A stretch of DNA of 9,237 nucleotides from Oscillospiraceae bacterium (GCA_031280855.1 JAITGH010000069.1:1-9237); one strand, 5' to 3'; counted from the stretch's first letter, positions 1 through 6,545 are shown. Translations and numbers: made by a program. The notes: generated by a model not told the origin, from the sequence alone.

Positions 1-28
1 CGGACTTGCGCGTAATCTTATAGCTCAT
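1..28 (-). CDS. 5' end of an unidentified gene running off the left edge
   Basis: Only the first nine codons are inside the window. Read on the minus strand they give MSYKITRKS and then the sequence ends. The ATG at 26-28 is chosen because GAGGAG lies 7 nt upstream (complement of 36-41) and a consensus promoter sits just beyond it, giving a leader of roughly 25 nt. Nine residues are too few to name a family. The strength of promoter and ribosome binding site argues that this is a real, well-expressed gene, transcribed divergently from the GH63-like gene. Confidence 0.7.
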
Positions 29-35
29 ATGTATG

Positions 36-41
36 CTCCTC
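36..41 (-). promoter_or_regulatory. Ribosome binding site for the left-edge gene
   Basis: The minus strand reads GAGGAG here, 7 nt before the ATG at 28-26. It decides the start of the truncated gene and matches Shine-Dalgarno usage elsewhere in the window. Confidence 0.75.
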
Positions 42-58
42 TTTAGTAGGCATACCCT

Positions 59-87
59 ATTATACCACACTTTTGCCGGTTTGTCAA
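59..87 (-). promoter_or_regulatory. Consensus sigma-A promoter, minus strand
   Basis: On the minus strand the -35 hexamer is TTGACA (complement of 82-87) and the -10 hexamer is TATAAT (complement of 59-64). They are separated by exactly 17 nt, with a TGTGG extended -10 just before the -10 box. Both hexamers match the housekeeping consensus at all positions, so strong constitutive transcription of the left-edge gene is expected. Twelve bases over its -10 region recur in the divergent promoter at 230-258. Confidence 0.9.
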
Positions 88-104
88 GTGTTTTTTTACG
101 TGAC

Positions 105-216
105 GGGAACGCTTTGACAATGCATTGAGACGAACGCGGGACGCGAGGGTTAGTAACTCAAACTTTTTGAAAAAAGTCGCGTCCTAACTCCCGTAAACAT
201 ATATATATTAAAACCC
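105..216 (+). repeat. Shorter copy (A) of a dispersed intergenic repeat
   Basis: This intergenic stretch shares two blocks with the larger element at 6418-6678. The left block at 105-125 (GGGAACG, then TTTGACAATGCAT) matches 6419-6438 with a 1-nt gap, and also matches the complement of 6658-6678. The right block at 161-196 (a T-run/A-run hairpin followed by GCGTCCTAACTCCCGTAA) matches 6588-6624 at roughly 32 of 37 columns. An 8-bp stem, GGACGCGA at 139-146 with TCGCGTCC at 177-184, encloses the T/A hairpin. The right limit is uncertain; similarity fades near the CCCCCG at 214-219. It has no coding capacity that I can see. Confidence 0.65.
162..177. repeat. Short T/A hairpin within repeat copy A
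   Basis: ACTTTTT (162-168) and AAAAAGT (171-177) are perfect inverted repeats separated by GA. The same palindrome, extended to 10 bp per arm, occurs at 6586-6607 in the related element. It is AT-only apart from the ends, so it is a poor stand-alone intrinsic terminator. It reads better as the apex of the 139-184 fold. Confidence 0.6.
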
Positions 217-229
217 CCGTAATCACCGC

Positions 230-258
230 TTGCAATCGGGACGGAAGTGTGGTATACT
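230..258 (+). promoter_or_regulatory. Sigma-A promoter of the GH63-like gene
   Basis: TTGCAA at 230-235 and TATACT at 253-258 are separated by 17 nt, with TGTGG immediately before the -10 box as an extended -10. Transcription would begin near 265, giving a 5' leader of about 33 nt before the ATG at 298. The stretch 245-256 is an exact inverted copy of 61-72 in the divergent promoter. Confidence 0.8.
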
Positions 259-282
259 TGTACAAAAGCACTAAGAACGAAC

Positions 283-289
283 AAAGGAG
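283..289 (+). promoter_or_regulatory. Ribosome binding site AAAGGAG of the GH63-like gene
   Basis: AAAGGAG ends 8 nt before the ATG at 298. This decides the start: an upstream in-frame TTG-type start near 247 would overlap the -10 box and has no such site. Confidence 0.85.
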
Positions 290-297
290 TAACAATA

Positions 298-2031
298 ATG
301 GCAGTTCATGACAAAAAGGTCAGCATCGACGGCTCGATGTTCAAACGCGCCGGAGCGTGGTTCGGGGTATTCCAGCGCGGGAACGCGTACGGCGACGCGT
401 CGCTGTACCTGGGCACTTGCCGAGGCATGGCCGCGCTCGCGCCCGAGCGCAATCGGCTTATCGGCATCATCCCGACCTATAACGGGAAGCGCGTCCCGTA
501 CACCGTGGAGGCGCGTCCGGCGGAACTTACCGTAGTCACGAAACGCGGGAACATCCGCTTCACGTTCGCCGACCTCAGCAAGCTGATGGCGGAGGGCGAC
601 GAGGGCATGGGGCTGCGGTTCGAAAAGACGATGGTGCAGCACGAATCCGTGCACCCCCGTAAGGACGGCGCGTGGGAGTGCCTGTTCCGTATGACGTGCG
701 CGATGATCTTCAAAGGGCTGGACGGCTCGACCTTCGACTTCAACGACGGGAAGACTCCGTGGAAGCTTGAGGGCTTGACCAGCGGCGCGATCTACGGTCA
801 GACCCGCCCCAACGCGAATGGCAAGTTCACCCTCGTTATGGAGGAGTCGCAGTTCTCCGGAGTCGTGCGCGACTCGTACCCCACGTTCGCGGAGGCGAAA
901 GCGTCAATGCAAGCCGACTGGGACGCGTTCATCGAGGGTATGCCGTCGTTCAAACAACCGTACGAGGACTCCCGCGAGGCCGCCGAGTACGTGCTCTGGA
1001 CGTTCCAAATCGGAGCGCAGGGAACGATTCGGTATCCGTTCATGGATTTCTTCGCAGGCATGATGGGCTCGCAATGGCAGATGTGCCAGAACGCGGTCGC
1101 GATGCAGGAGCACATCGGGCTGGCGCTCGATCTCATGCTGCACCCGCTTGACCGAATCGGCCCGGAGGGTCAGCTGCCCGACATGTACGACGACGTCACG
1201 TTCGAGTCGCTCATGATCAAGCCGCCGATGCACGGATGGGCGCTCAAGGACATCATGAAGCGGCACGACCTCCTTAAGGAATGCCCGCGTGATAAGCTGG
1301 AGCTTCTTTACACCGGACTGGGACGCTGGGCGAACTGGTTCATGACGATCCGAGACGAGGACGGCGACGGGCTGCCCTGCGTCGTACACAGCGATGAGAC
1401 CGGGCTTGACGATTGCTCGCTCTTCGTGGATCATCTGGTTGTCACTACGCCGGATATATGCGCGTACCTCGTACTGCTGTTCGAGGCGATTGGCGATCTC
1501 GCGAAGCTGCTTGCTAAGCCGGAGGCGGAGTCCGCCGACTGGTACTCGCGTGCGACCGAGTTGACGAAGCGCATTATCGACGAGCTTTGGGACGGTGAGC
1601 GATTCGTCGGACTGGTTCCCGACACGCGGGAGAAACTCGTCTCCGGCTCCATCGTGCATTACTTACCGGCGGTGCTGGGCAATCGACTGCCGAAGGAGAT
1701 TATCAACAAGCTGGCGGACGACCTGTCGGATTCGACTCGGTTCCTTACCGAGTGGGGGCTTGCGTCCGAGGCTCTGGACAGCGATATGCACACGTCGGCA
1801 GGATTCGGGCGCGGCTGCGTTATTCCGCCCGCCATGCTGTACATCTGCACCGGACTATGGGAGACCGAACGCCGCGATACCGCCGCCATGTTCGCGGAGC
1901 GTTATTGCAACGGGCTGATAAATGCGCGATTCGCGTTCTTCCTGAATGCGCGTAACGGCATGGGGCTGTACAACGCCAGCAGCTGGTCGTGCTGCGCCTA
2001 CGCAATCCTTGCAAGGATGCTGAGCGAGTAA
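298..2031 (+). CDS. GH63/MGH1-like (alpha/alpha)6-barrel glycoside hydrolase homologue
   Basis: This 577-residue protein has no signal peptide and is probably cytoplasmic. The N-terminal ~210 residues look like a beta-rich sugar-binding domain. Residues ~225-577 are helical and resemble the six-hairpin toroid of GH63, mannosylglycerate hydrolase and amylo-alpha-1,6-glucosidase relatives. Landmarks are KPPMHGWAL (308-316), the metal-loop-like DEDGDGLP (353-360), ETGLDDCSLF (367-376, D371 aligning with the family's catalytic acid in GWDN motifs), WDGERFV (431-437) and GLAS...GFGRG (487-506). In many relatives a second catalytic Glu lies in a segment like YENFDALTG. Here the matching region (545-556, FAFFLNARNGMG) has no Glu. 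The substrate cannot be deduced; an alpha-glucoside or alpha-mannoside is inferred from the fold. A binding-lipoprotein gene starts 8 nt after the stop, so the pair may act on an imported oligosaccharide. Family placement is fairly firm, activity is not. Confidence 0.8.
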   Translation: MAVHDKKVSIDGSMFKRAGAWFGVFQRGNAYGDASLYLGTCRGMAALAPERNRLIGIIPTYNGKRVPYTVEARPAELTVVTKRGNIRFTFADLSKLMAEGDEGMGLRFEKTMVQHESVHPRKDGAWECLFRMTCAMIFKGLDGSTFDFNDGKTPWKLEGLTSGAIYGQTRPNANGKFTLVMEESQFSGVVRDSYPTFAEAKASMQADWDAFIEGMPSFKQPYEDSREAAEYVLWTFQIGAQGTIRYPFMDFFAGMMGSQWQMCQNAVAMQEHIGLALDLMLHPLDRIGPEGQLPDMYDDVTFESLMIKPPMHGWALKDIMKRHDLLKECPRDKLELLYTGLGRWANWFMTIRDEDGDGLPCVVHSDETGLDDCSLFVDHLVVTTPDICAYLVLLFEAIGDLAKLLAKPEAESADWYSRATELTKRIIDELWDGERFVGLVPDTREKLVSGSIVHYLPAVLGNRLPKEIINKLADDLSDSTRFLTEWGLASEALDSDMHTSAGFGRGCVIPPAMLYICTGLWETERRDTAAMFAERYCNGLINARFAFFLNARNGMGLYNASSWSCCAYAILARMLSE

Positions 2032-2039
2032 GCCATTCC

Positions 2040-3767
2040 GTGATTAGACGAATCTTGACGCTGCTTATCGCCGCTGCGATGCTGCTGACGATATTACCGG
2101 GTTGCGAGTACGGCGCCGTAACGGAAACCGTTGCGCCGAACTCGCCGTCTGCGGTGAGGACTCCGCCGCCGCCGGCTCTGACGGAGTCCGCGCCGCCGAT
2201 CCCGGCGGAGCTTCCTCACACCGGCGATCGCCTCGCCGTCAACGCCTATGGCACTCGCAAGTACGCGATGAACGGGAATCGACCGCGAGCCGCGTACGAC
2301 TACGACCTGCCGCTTACCTCCGGGCTGACCGTGTTCACCATGCTTGCGCCGTCACCGCCGTACGGCTTAAGCGACGGCGACGCCGGCGGCTACCGCGCTC
2401 TCCTGCGTGACTCCACCGGAGTGAAGCTCGACTACGCGCTATTCAGCGGCGGCGAGTTATCGCGGGAGCTTGCGACGGCGGTCGCGGCGGCAAGCGTGCC
2501 CGACATCGTTTCCGGCGGCTACGGCGTCAACCTCGACCGTCTCATGTCCGACGGACTTACGCTGGATTTACGCAAGTACGAGGCCTACATGCCGAACTAC
2601 CTTTACCAGTTTACGAGGTTCGACGACGACCCGCAACTGCTGACCACGATCTACTCCAACGGCGGCGCGATCCCCGCGTTCGTCGGATTGCTGGAAAATT
2701 ACGCTACTCCGTACGCGTACATGTTCCGAACCGACATGCTGTCGCGGGTCGGGATCTCGTACGCGGAGATCAACACGTACAACGAGATCTATGACGCGCT
2801 GACGCGGCTGAAGGTCGAGTTCGGCGATGCGCGCATGGAACTTGCGGATACCGTTGAACGCGTGAACGGCGTATTCCTTGGCGGCATGAATACCGGAGCG
2901 GTGATCTCTGCCGATGCGCTGCCGTCACTGCGGGTTGAGGACGGCGCGGTCGCGCTTACTACGACTCGGGAGATCGACCGTCAGGCACTGATCATGCTTA
3001 ACGCGTGGCAGCGCGACGGGTTACTCAACGTTCCGCTTCGCGTGGGCGAGGGAGCGGAGCGCGGTACGGTCGTGTTCGCGCCGATGGCGACGCAAGCGAT
3101 AAACGACGCGGTGCCCGACGATCCTCGCGCCGTATGGGACTCCGGCGGAGTATTCGGGCTTACGGAAGACTTCGAATACCGCTATGCGCGGTCACTGCGC
3201 CCGTGGGCGGTCGGAGGCGCGGTTTGGGCGATTAGCGCGGCGTGCGCCAACGTTCCGTTAATCGTCACCTACGCCGACTATCTGTACAGTCCTGCCGGAT
3301 CGTTCAACGCGTCGTACGGCGTTGAGGGCGTAACGTTCAACTTCAACTCTCGCGGGGAGGTGCGGTTAACCGAGCTTGCCGCCGACGCCCCGTGGACGCA
3401 GCTGTCGCAGCTTGCCGCCAACCCGCTGACGGACGTCGGAATTACCGACTTCCTCAGAACCACGTACTCCGTCAAGGGAGCGCGCTTGCAGCGACTGTAT
3501 CGAAGTCTCGCCGTTCCGGACTACGGCACCGGAATGGACTATCCGCACGCCGCGTTGAACTCGCTCACTCCGGAGCAAACCGCAGAACTAACCGAAACGT
3601 CGGCTGATCTCGCGGCGTTCATCGCGGACTCCTACTTCGCGTTTATCGACGGCTCACGCTCGCTCGAGACGTGGGACGACTATACCGCTCAGCTTGCGGA
3701 ACTCGGGCTATTGCGCATAGAGGCGCTCTACCAATCCGCTCCGGGGAATAGTGGAACGAGGAATTAG
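2040..3767 (+). CDS. Extracellular solute-binding lipoprotein (LipO/YtcQ-type, family 1)
   Basis: The 575-residue product begins with a lipoprotein signal peptide: Arg-Arg at 3-4, a hydrophobic core at 5-19, then LPGC with C22 as the expected lipidated cysteine. A Pro/Ala/Thr-rich spacer (about 30-60) tethers the domain to the membrane. Family hallmarks are near the end: YADYLYSPAGS, then YGVEGVTFNF, and a C-terminal segment like WDDYTAQLAELGLLRIEALYQ, all typical of the large substrate-binding proteins of sugar ABC importers. I chose GTG at 2040 because it gives a compact signal peptide 8 nt after the upstream stop. There is no clear Shine-Dalgarno site, so translational coupling is likely. 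GTG at 1989 would add a charged extension overlapping the upstream gene. The cognate permeases are not in the window. The ligand is unknown, but the neighbouring glycosidase suggests an oligosaccharide. Confidence 0.88.
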   Translation: MIRRILTLLIAAAMLLTILPGCEYGAVTETVAPNSPSAVRTPPPPALTESAPPIPAELPHTGDRLAVNAYGTRKYAMNGNRPRAAYDYDLPLTSGLTVFTMLAPSPPYGLSDGDAGGYRALLRDSTGVKLDYALFSGGELSRELATAVAAASVPDIVSGGYGVNLDRLMSDGLTLDLRKYEAYMPNYLYQFTRFDDDPQLLTTIYSNGGAIPAFVGLLENYATPYAYMFRTDMLSRVGISYAEINTYNEIYDALTRLKVEFGDARMELADTVERVNGVFLGGMNTGAVISADALPSLRVEDGAVALTTTREIDRQALIMLNAWQRDGLLNVPLRVGEGAERGTVVFAPMATQAINDAVPDDPRAVWDSGGVFGLTEDFEYRYARSLRPWAVGGAVWAISAACANVPLIVTYADYLYSPAGSFNASYGVEGVTFNFNSRGEVRLTELAADAPWTQLSQLAANPLTDVGITDFLRTTYSVKGARLQRLYRSLAVPDYGTGMDYPHAALNSLTPEQTAELTETSADLAAFIADSYFAFIDGSRSLETWDDYTAQLAELGLLRIEALYQSAPGNSGTRN

Positions 3768-3822
3768 GGGAGCGCAACCCATGCGTGTGCACTCGGTTTC
3801 CGTCCTGCTAGCCACTATTCCC
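3744..3822. repeat. 11-bp inverted repeat spanning two convergent gene ends
   Basis: GGGAATAGTGG at 3744-3754 is repeated exactly in inverted orientation at 3812-3822 (CCACTATTCCC), with 57 nt between. Each arm lies inside a coding end and encodes Gly-Asn-Ser-Gly: near the C-terminus of the binding lipoprotein on the plus strand, and as the last residues of the C1q-like protein on the minus strand. A long-loop transcript structure acting as a bidirectional end is possible, but there is no T-tract, so a terminator role is unproven. Confidence 0.6.
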
Positions 3823-4236
3823 AAGCACGAACGAGCCCGTGCGGTACTCCGTAAGCTGGACGACGCTTAGGTAGGCGGAACGTACGGCGACGTCGCTACC
3901 CGTAAGATTGACGACGCCGATCTTGACGTCCGGCGGCAATCGCTTTACAAGCGTTGCGCTGACGCGTTCACCGACGAACTCCGCAATTGGCGAGTCGATT
4001 CCGCTCGATGTGATCCCGAGTTTCACGGACTTCCCGGCCGCGCTTACGTCAAGGCATATCAGGTAAAGCCCGGGTTGAGTGACGATGATCCCGCCGGGCT
4101 CGAACGCCGCGTTCAGCATATCTCCGACTCCGGAGAAGCGGAGCGGCTCCCCGGGGCGAATCGTGAGCTCTTCATCGGATATGTATGCGCTGCCCGCAGA
4201 CATTTGCTCATACTGCGGTATGTAGACGCTTCTCAT
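3808..4236 (-). CDS. Small C1q/BclA-tail-like beta-sandwich protein, function unknown
   Basis: This 142-residue protein has no signal peptide, membrane segment or collagen-like Gly-X-Y repeat. Its pattern of short hydrophobic strands, including IIVTQPGLYLICLDVS (about 50-65), a central ATLVKRLPPDVKIGVVNLTG and a terminal SAYLSVVQL, resembles the jelly-roll domain of C1q/TNF-like proteins and the C-terminal domain of bacterial BclA-type glycoproteins. In those the domain forms trimers. The likeness is of fold pattern, not a firm family match. The ATG at 4236 is preceded on the minus strand by GGGGG about 10 nt upstream. The gene begins 57 nt after the histidine kinase stop on the same strand, and I see no convincing separate promoter, so it may be the third gene of the two-component operon. 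It ends facing the binding-lipoprotein gene. Confidence 0.65.
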   Translation of the reverse strand: MRSVYIPQYEQMSAGSAYISDEELTIRPGEPLRFSGVGDMLNAAFEPGGIIVTQPGLYLICLDVSAAGKSVKLGITSSGIDSPIAEFVGERVSATLVKRLPPDVKIGVVNLTGSDVAVRSAYLSVVQLTEYRTGSFVLGNSG

Positions 4237-4293
4237 AGATACAGTACCCCCGTTGCTGTTATACGCTATTCTATGATCGGCACACGCCCTTGG

Positions 4294-5547
4294 TTACACT
4301 GTGGTAAGCGTGAACACGAACTCCGTCACGCGGTCTTCGGAATTCGCATAGATCGTCTCACCGTATCCGTCGAGGATAGACTTCGCGATGTGCAGTCCGA
4401 GTCCGAGCCCGTCCTTGTCGATACTGCGTGAACGGTCGGACTTGTGGAATCGATCGAATATATACGGCAAATCGTCAGGCGGGATCGGTTCACCGATGTC
4501 CCGTACGGAGACGTACGCCTTGCCGCCGGTCTTCCAAACCCGCACGGTCAGCGTTCCGCCGGGATCCGCGAACTTAACCGCGTTGTCCGTGACGTTATAC
4601 AGCACCTGCGCGATCGCGTCCTCCTCGCCCGCGACGGTCAGCGGTTCCTCCGGCAGTACGGCCTCCACCGTCAGTTGCTTCGCGGTTATCTTACCCTCAA
4701 GCGTGAAGAGTGCGCGGCGAGTCAGCTCGTTCACGTCGAACGTCGACGCGCTCTTCTTCAGCGGATTCATCACCTGATATCGCGTGATCTCCAACATTCG
4801 CTGTACAAGTCTTGAGAGTCTGTTGACCTCGTCCTTGATCGCGACGAGATATCGCGGCTGCTTGCTTACCGGGATTGTACCGTCAAGCAACGCCTCCGCG
4901 AACCCGGCGATCGAGGTTATCGGAGTTTTCAGCTCGTGCGAGACATTCGCGATGAAGTCGCGGCGGGTTTGCTCCGAAACTTCCAGAGTCTTCACCATGC
5001 GCTCAACGGGCGCGATCTGCCGCCGCGTCAGCGGGAACGTTATCAACGCCGCGACCAACATCGCGAACATTGCGATGAACAGAAACGTTCGCGTGAACGA
5101 CTTCCAAAGAAGCGGAGTCCGCTCCTTTGAGGCGATAATTACGCAGTCGTCATCGAAGACCGAGAACCGCACGTTGCGTGACGAGTCGAAGTCCCCGAAG
5201 TTCAACGCGTTCAAGTCGACGGTTTTCCCGATATCGGCGCATTGCAGATCCTCGTCGGAGCAGTTGACGACAACGCCGTCGCGGTCAACGACGATGATGT
5301 GAGTCTGGCTCGCTCGAGCGATACTGATGAGCATAAGCTTGAGCGCGATATCGTCGGCGGCTCCGCCCTCCGCAATGATGTTACGCGCATTAGCGGCGGC
5401 GGTATCGGCGGCCGCGGTTACGGTGTCGCTATTTTGCGCGTCAAACAGCACAAAGCTGAGCGTCATGAATGCGCCCCCAAGTACGATCAGCGTGAACAGC
5501 GTCACGCCCGTGATTACGAAGAAAGTGTTACGGAACAGATGCTTCAT
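4294..5547 (-). CDS. Membrane sensor histidine kinase, PhoR/WalK-like
   Basis: The 417-residue protein has membrane segments at about 8-33 and 153-172 flanking an extracytoplasmic sensor region (~35-150) with Cys96, Cys103 and Cys135. The linker to the kinase core is too short for a complete HAMP plus PAS. The DHp helix carries NVSHELKTPITSI with phospho-acceptor His204. The ATPase domain shows an N box (NVTDNAVKF, Asn318 and Asn322), a G1 box (DIGEPIP, 350-356), an F box (IFDRFHKS) and a G2 box (GLGLGL, 380-385). G1 has Pro354 where Gly is usual. It should autophosphorylate and pass phosphate to the regulator encoded 12 nt upstream. The start at 5547 gives a proper n-region (MKHLFRN). The ribosome binding site is weak, so translation is probably coupled to the regulator gene. 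The signal sensed is unknown; a Cys-containing periplasmic loop of this kind recurs in clostridial sensors. Confidence 0.93.
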   Translation of the reverse strand: MKHLFRNTFFVITGVTLFTLIVLGGAFMTLSFVLFDAQNSDTVTAAADTAAANARNIIAEGGAADDIALKLMLISIARASQTHIIVVDRDGVVVNCSDEDLQCADIGKTVDLNALNFGDFDSSRNVRFSVFDDDCVIIASKERTPLLWKSFTRTFLFIAMFAMLVAALITFPLTRRQIAPVERMVKTLEVSEQTRRDFIANVSHELKTPITSIAGFAEALLDGTIPVSKQPRYLVAIKDEVNRLSRLVQRMLEITRYQVMNPLKKSASTFDVNELTRRALFTLEGKITAKQLTVEAVLPEEPLTVAGEEDAIAQVLYNVTDNAVKFADPGGTLTVRVWKTGGKAYVSVRDIGEPIPPDDLPYIFDRFHKSDRSRSIDKDGLGLGLHIAKSILDGYGETIYANSEDRVTEFVFTLTTV

Positions 5548-5559
5548 CGTGGTTACGGG

Positions 5560-6270
5560 CTAGTCCTCGCCGTTGCCGACGATTTCGAACTTGTATCCGA
5601 CGCCCCACACCGTTTTCAGCGTCCAGCGTTCGCTTACGCCCTCGAGCTTCTCGCGCAGCCGCTTTATATGTACGTCCACCGTTCGGCTGTCGCCGAAGTA
5701 GTCGAAGCCCCAAACTTCGTCCAGCAGCTGATTCCGCGTGAACACTCGGTTCGGAGCGGACGCGAGATGATACAGCAGCTCCAGTTCCTTCGGCGGCGTA
5801 TCGATCTTCTTCCCGTTAACAATTAGCTCATACGCGTCCAGGTTAACCATAAGGTTATCGAAGTTTGCGATACGGCTTGGGGAGTGCATCGCGGACACGG
5901 GGATCTCGTACCGGCGAAGTACGGCGTGAACCCTCGCCACGACTTCCTTCGGCACGAACGGCTTCGTCACGTAGTCGTCTGCTCCGGCCTCGAGCGCGTA
6001 CACTTTGTCGTACGTCTCGCCTTTCGCTGTAAGCATAATCGTCGGGACGCGATTGCCCTCATCGCGAAGCCGCTTGAGCACCTGTACTCCGTCCATGCGC
6101 GGCAGCATGATGTCAAGCAGCAGTATATCGGGTTCCATCTCTCGCGCTACTTCCAGTCCGGCGCGGCCGTCCTCCGCGATTCGAACGCTGAACCCGTCCT
6201 TTTCAAGGTAGAGCTGCAGCAGTTCCGCGATATTACCCTCGTCCTCCACGATGAGAGCTTTCTTGCTCAT
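5560..6270 (-). CDS. OmpR/PhoB-family response regulator
   Basis: The product is 236 residues, the usual size for the family. The receiver domain (1-120) has the acidic pair Glu9/Asp10, phospho-acceptor Asp53 (LLLDIMLP), Thr81 and Lys103 (DDYVTKPF). The winged-helix effector domain (about 135-231) contains PPKELELLYHLA, the recognition-helix region SRTVDVHIKRLREKL and the terminal WGVGYKFEI. It is therefore a DNA-binding transcription regulator controlled by phosphorylation from the adjacent kinase. I chose ATG at 6270 because GGAGG lies 8 nt upstream; a TTG at 6285 would lie upstream of that site. Relatives include PhoP, ResD and WalR, and sequence alone does not say which regulon it governs. 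Its promoter region is close to the iron-uptake genes, which are divergent to it. Confidence 0.95.
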   Translation of the reverse strand: MSKKALIVEDEGNIAELLQLYLEKDGFSVRIAEDGRAGLEVAREMEPDILLLDIMLPRMDGVQVLKRLRDEGNRVPTIMLTAKGETYDKVYALEAGADDYVTKPFVPKEVVARVHAVLRRYEIPVSAMHSPSRIANFDNLMVNLDAYELIVNGKKIDTPPKELELLYHLASAPNRVFTRNQLLDEVWGFDYFGDSRTVDVHIKRLREKLEGVSERWTLKTVWGVGYKFEIVGNGED

Positions 6271-6278
6271 TTGCGTGT

Positions 6279-6283
6279 CCTCC
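6279..6283 (-). promoter_or_regulatory. Ribosome binding site GGAGG of the response regulator
   Basis: The complement of 6279-6283 is GGAGG, 8 nt before the ATG at 6270. It settles the start in favour of ATG over the upstream TTG. Confidence 0.85.
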
Positions 6284-6352
6284 AAGTATGTTACAAATTC
6301 GTAAAGTTTTCACTATAGACGGCCAATGTCCGCTCACACCGGCCTATTTGAC

Positions 6353-6381
6353 ATTTTACCCTAAAAACGTCCGCTTGTCAA
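6353..6381 (-). promoter_or_regulatory. Sigma-A promoter of the two-component operon
   Basis: On the minus strand TTGACA (complement of 6376-6381) and TAAAAT (complement of 6353-6358) are separated by exactly 17 nt. Transcription should start near 6346, leaving a leader of about 75 nt before the ATG at 6270. It lies just outside the inverted-repeat element at 6418-6678. The bases around its -10 (TTTAGGGTAAAATGT) resemble the plus-strand stretch at 6559-6573. Confidence 0.85.
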
Positions 6382-6512
6382 GCCTAACATTGTAAACATT
6401 TATGAGCGAGTGTACGCGGGGAACGTCTGACAATGCATGTATGTTTACGTGGGCTTGGAACGCAAACTTTTTTCAACCAGCGTGACGCCGGACCCATATT
6501 TGCCTTACCACC

Positions 6513-6545
6513 GATCTTAAGTTGCCTTAAGGGCAACTTAAGATC
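6513..6545. repeat. 14-bp perfect inverted repeat with three CTTAAG sites
   Basis: Positions 6513-6526 pair perfectly with 6532-6545 around a 5-nt loop. Inside are three CTTAAG palindromes at 6516-6521, 6526-6531 and 6537-6542, spaced 10 and 11 bp, about one helical turn. There is no T-tract on either strand, so it is unlikely to be an intrinsic terminator. The half-site TTAAGTTG...CAACTTAA is loosely reminiscent of DtxR/IdeR operators (TTAGGTTAG type), which would fit its position upstream of feoAB, but the match is not close. An operator or a structural core of the surrounding element are the main options. Confidence 0.7.

Noticed and set aside
904..1659. Long minus-strand open frame (251 codons) inside the GH63-like gene
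   Set aside because: It lies wholly antisense to a gene with a good promoter, ribosome binding site and family motifs. Its composition is Arg/His/Leu-rich as expected from the complement of GC-rich codons, and it has no recognisable motif.
1989..2039. N-terminal extension of the solute-binding protein from GTG 1989
   Set aside because: It would put a charged 17-residue stretch ahead of the lipoprotein signal peptide and overlap the upstream gene by 43 nt. GTG 2040 gives a normal signal peptide.
5242..5826. Plus-strand open frame (194 codons) across the kinase/regulator junction
   Set aside because: It is antisense to two well-supported genes, is rich in Arg/Val/Asp repeats typical of shadow frames, and has no ribosome binding site.
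6348..6376. Plus-strand TTGACA at 6348-6353 as a feoAB promoter
   Set aside because: The position 17 nt downstream reads CCGCTT, nothing like a -10, and it is far from feoA.
6513..6545. CTTAAG stem as an intrinsic terminator
   Set aside because: No run of T follows the stem on either strand, and it lies between divergent genes where no transcript needs to end.
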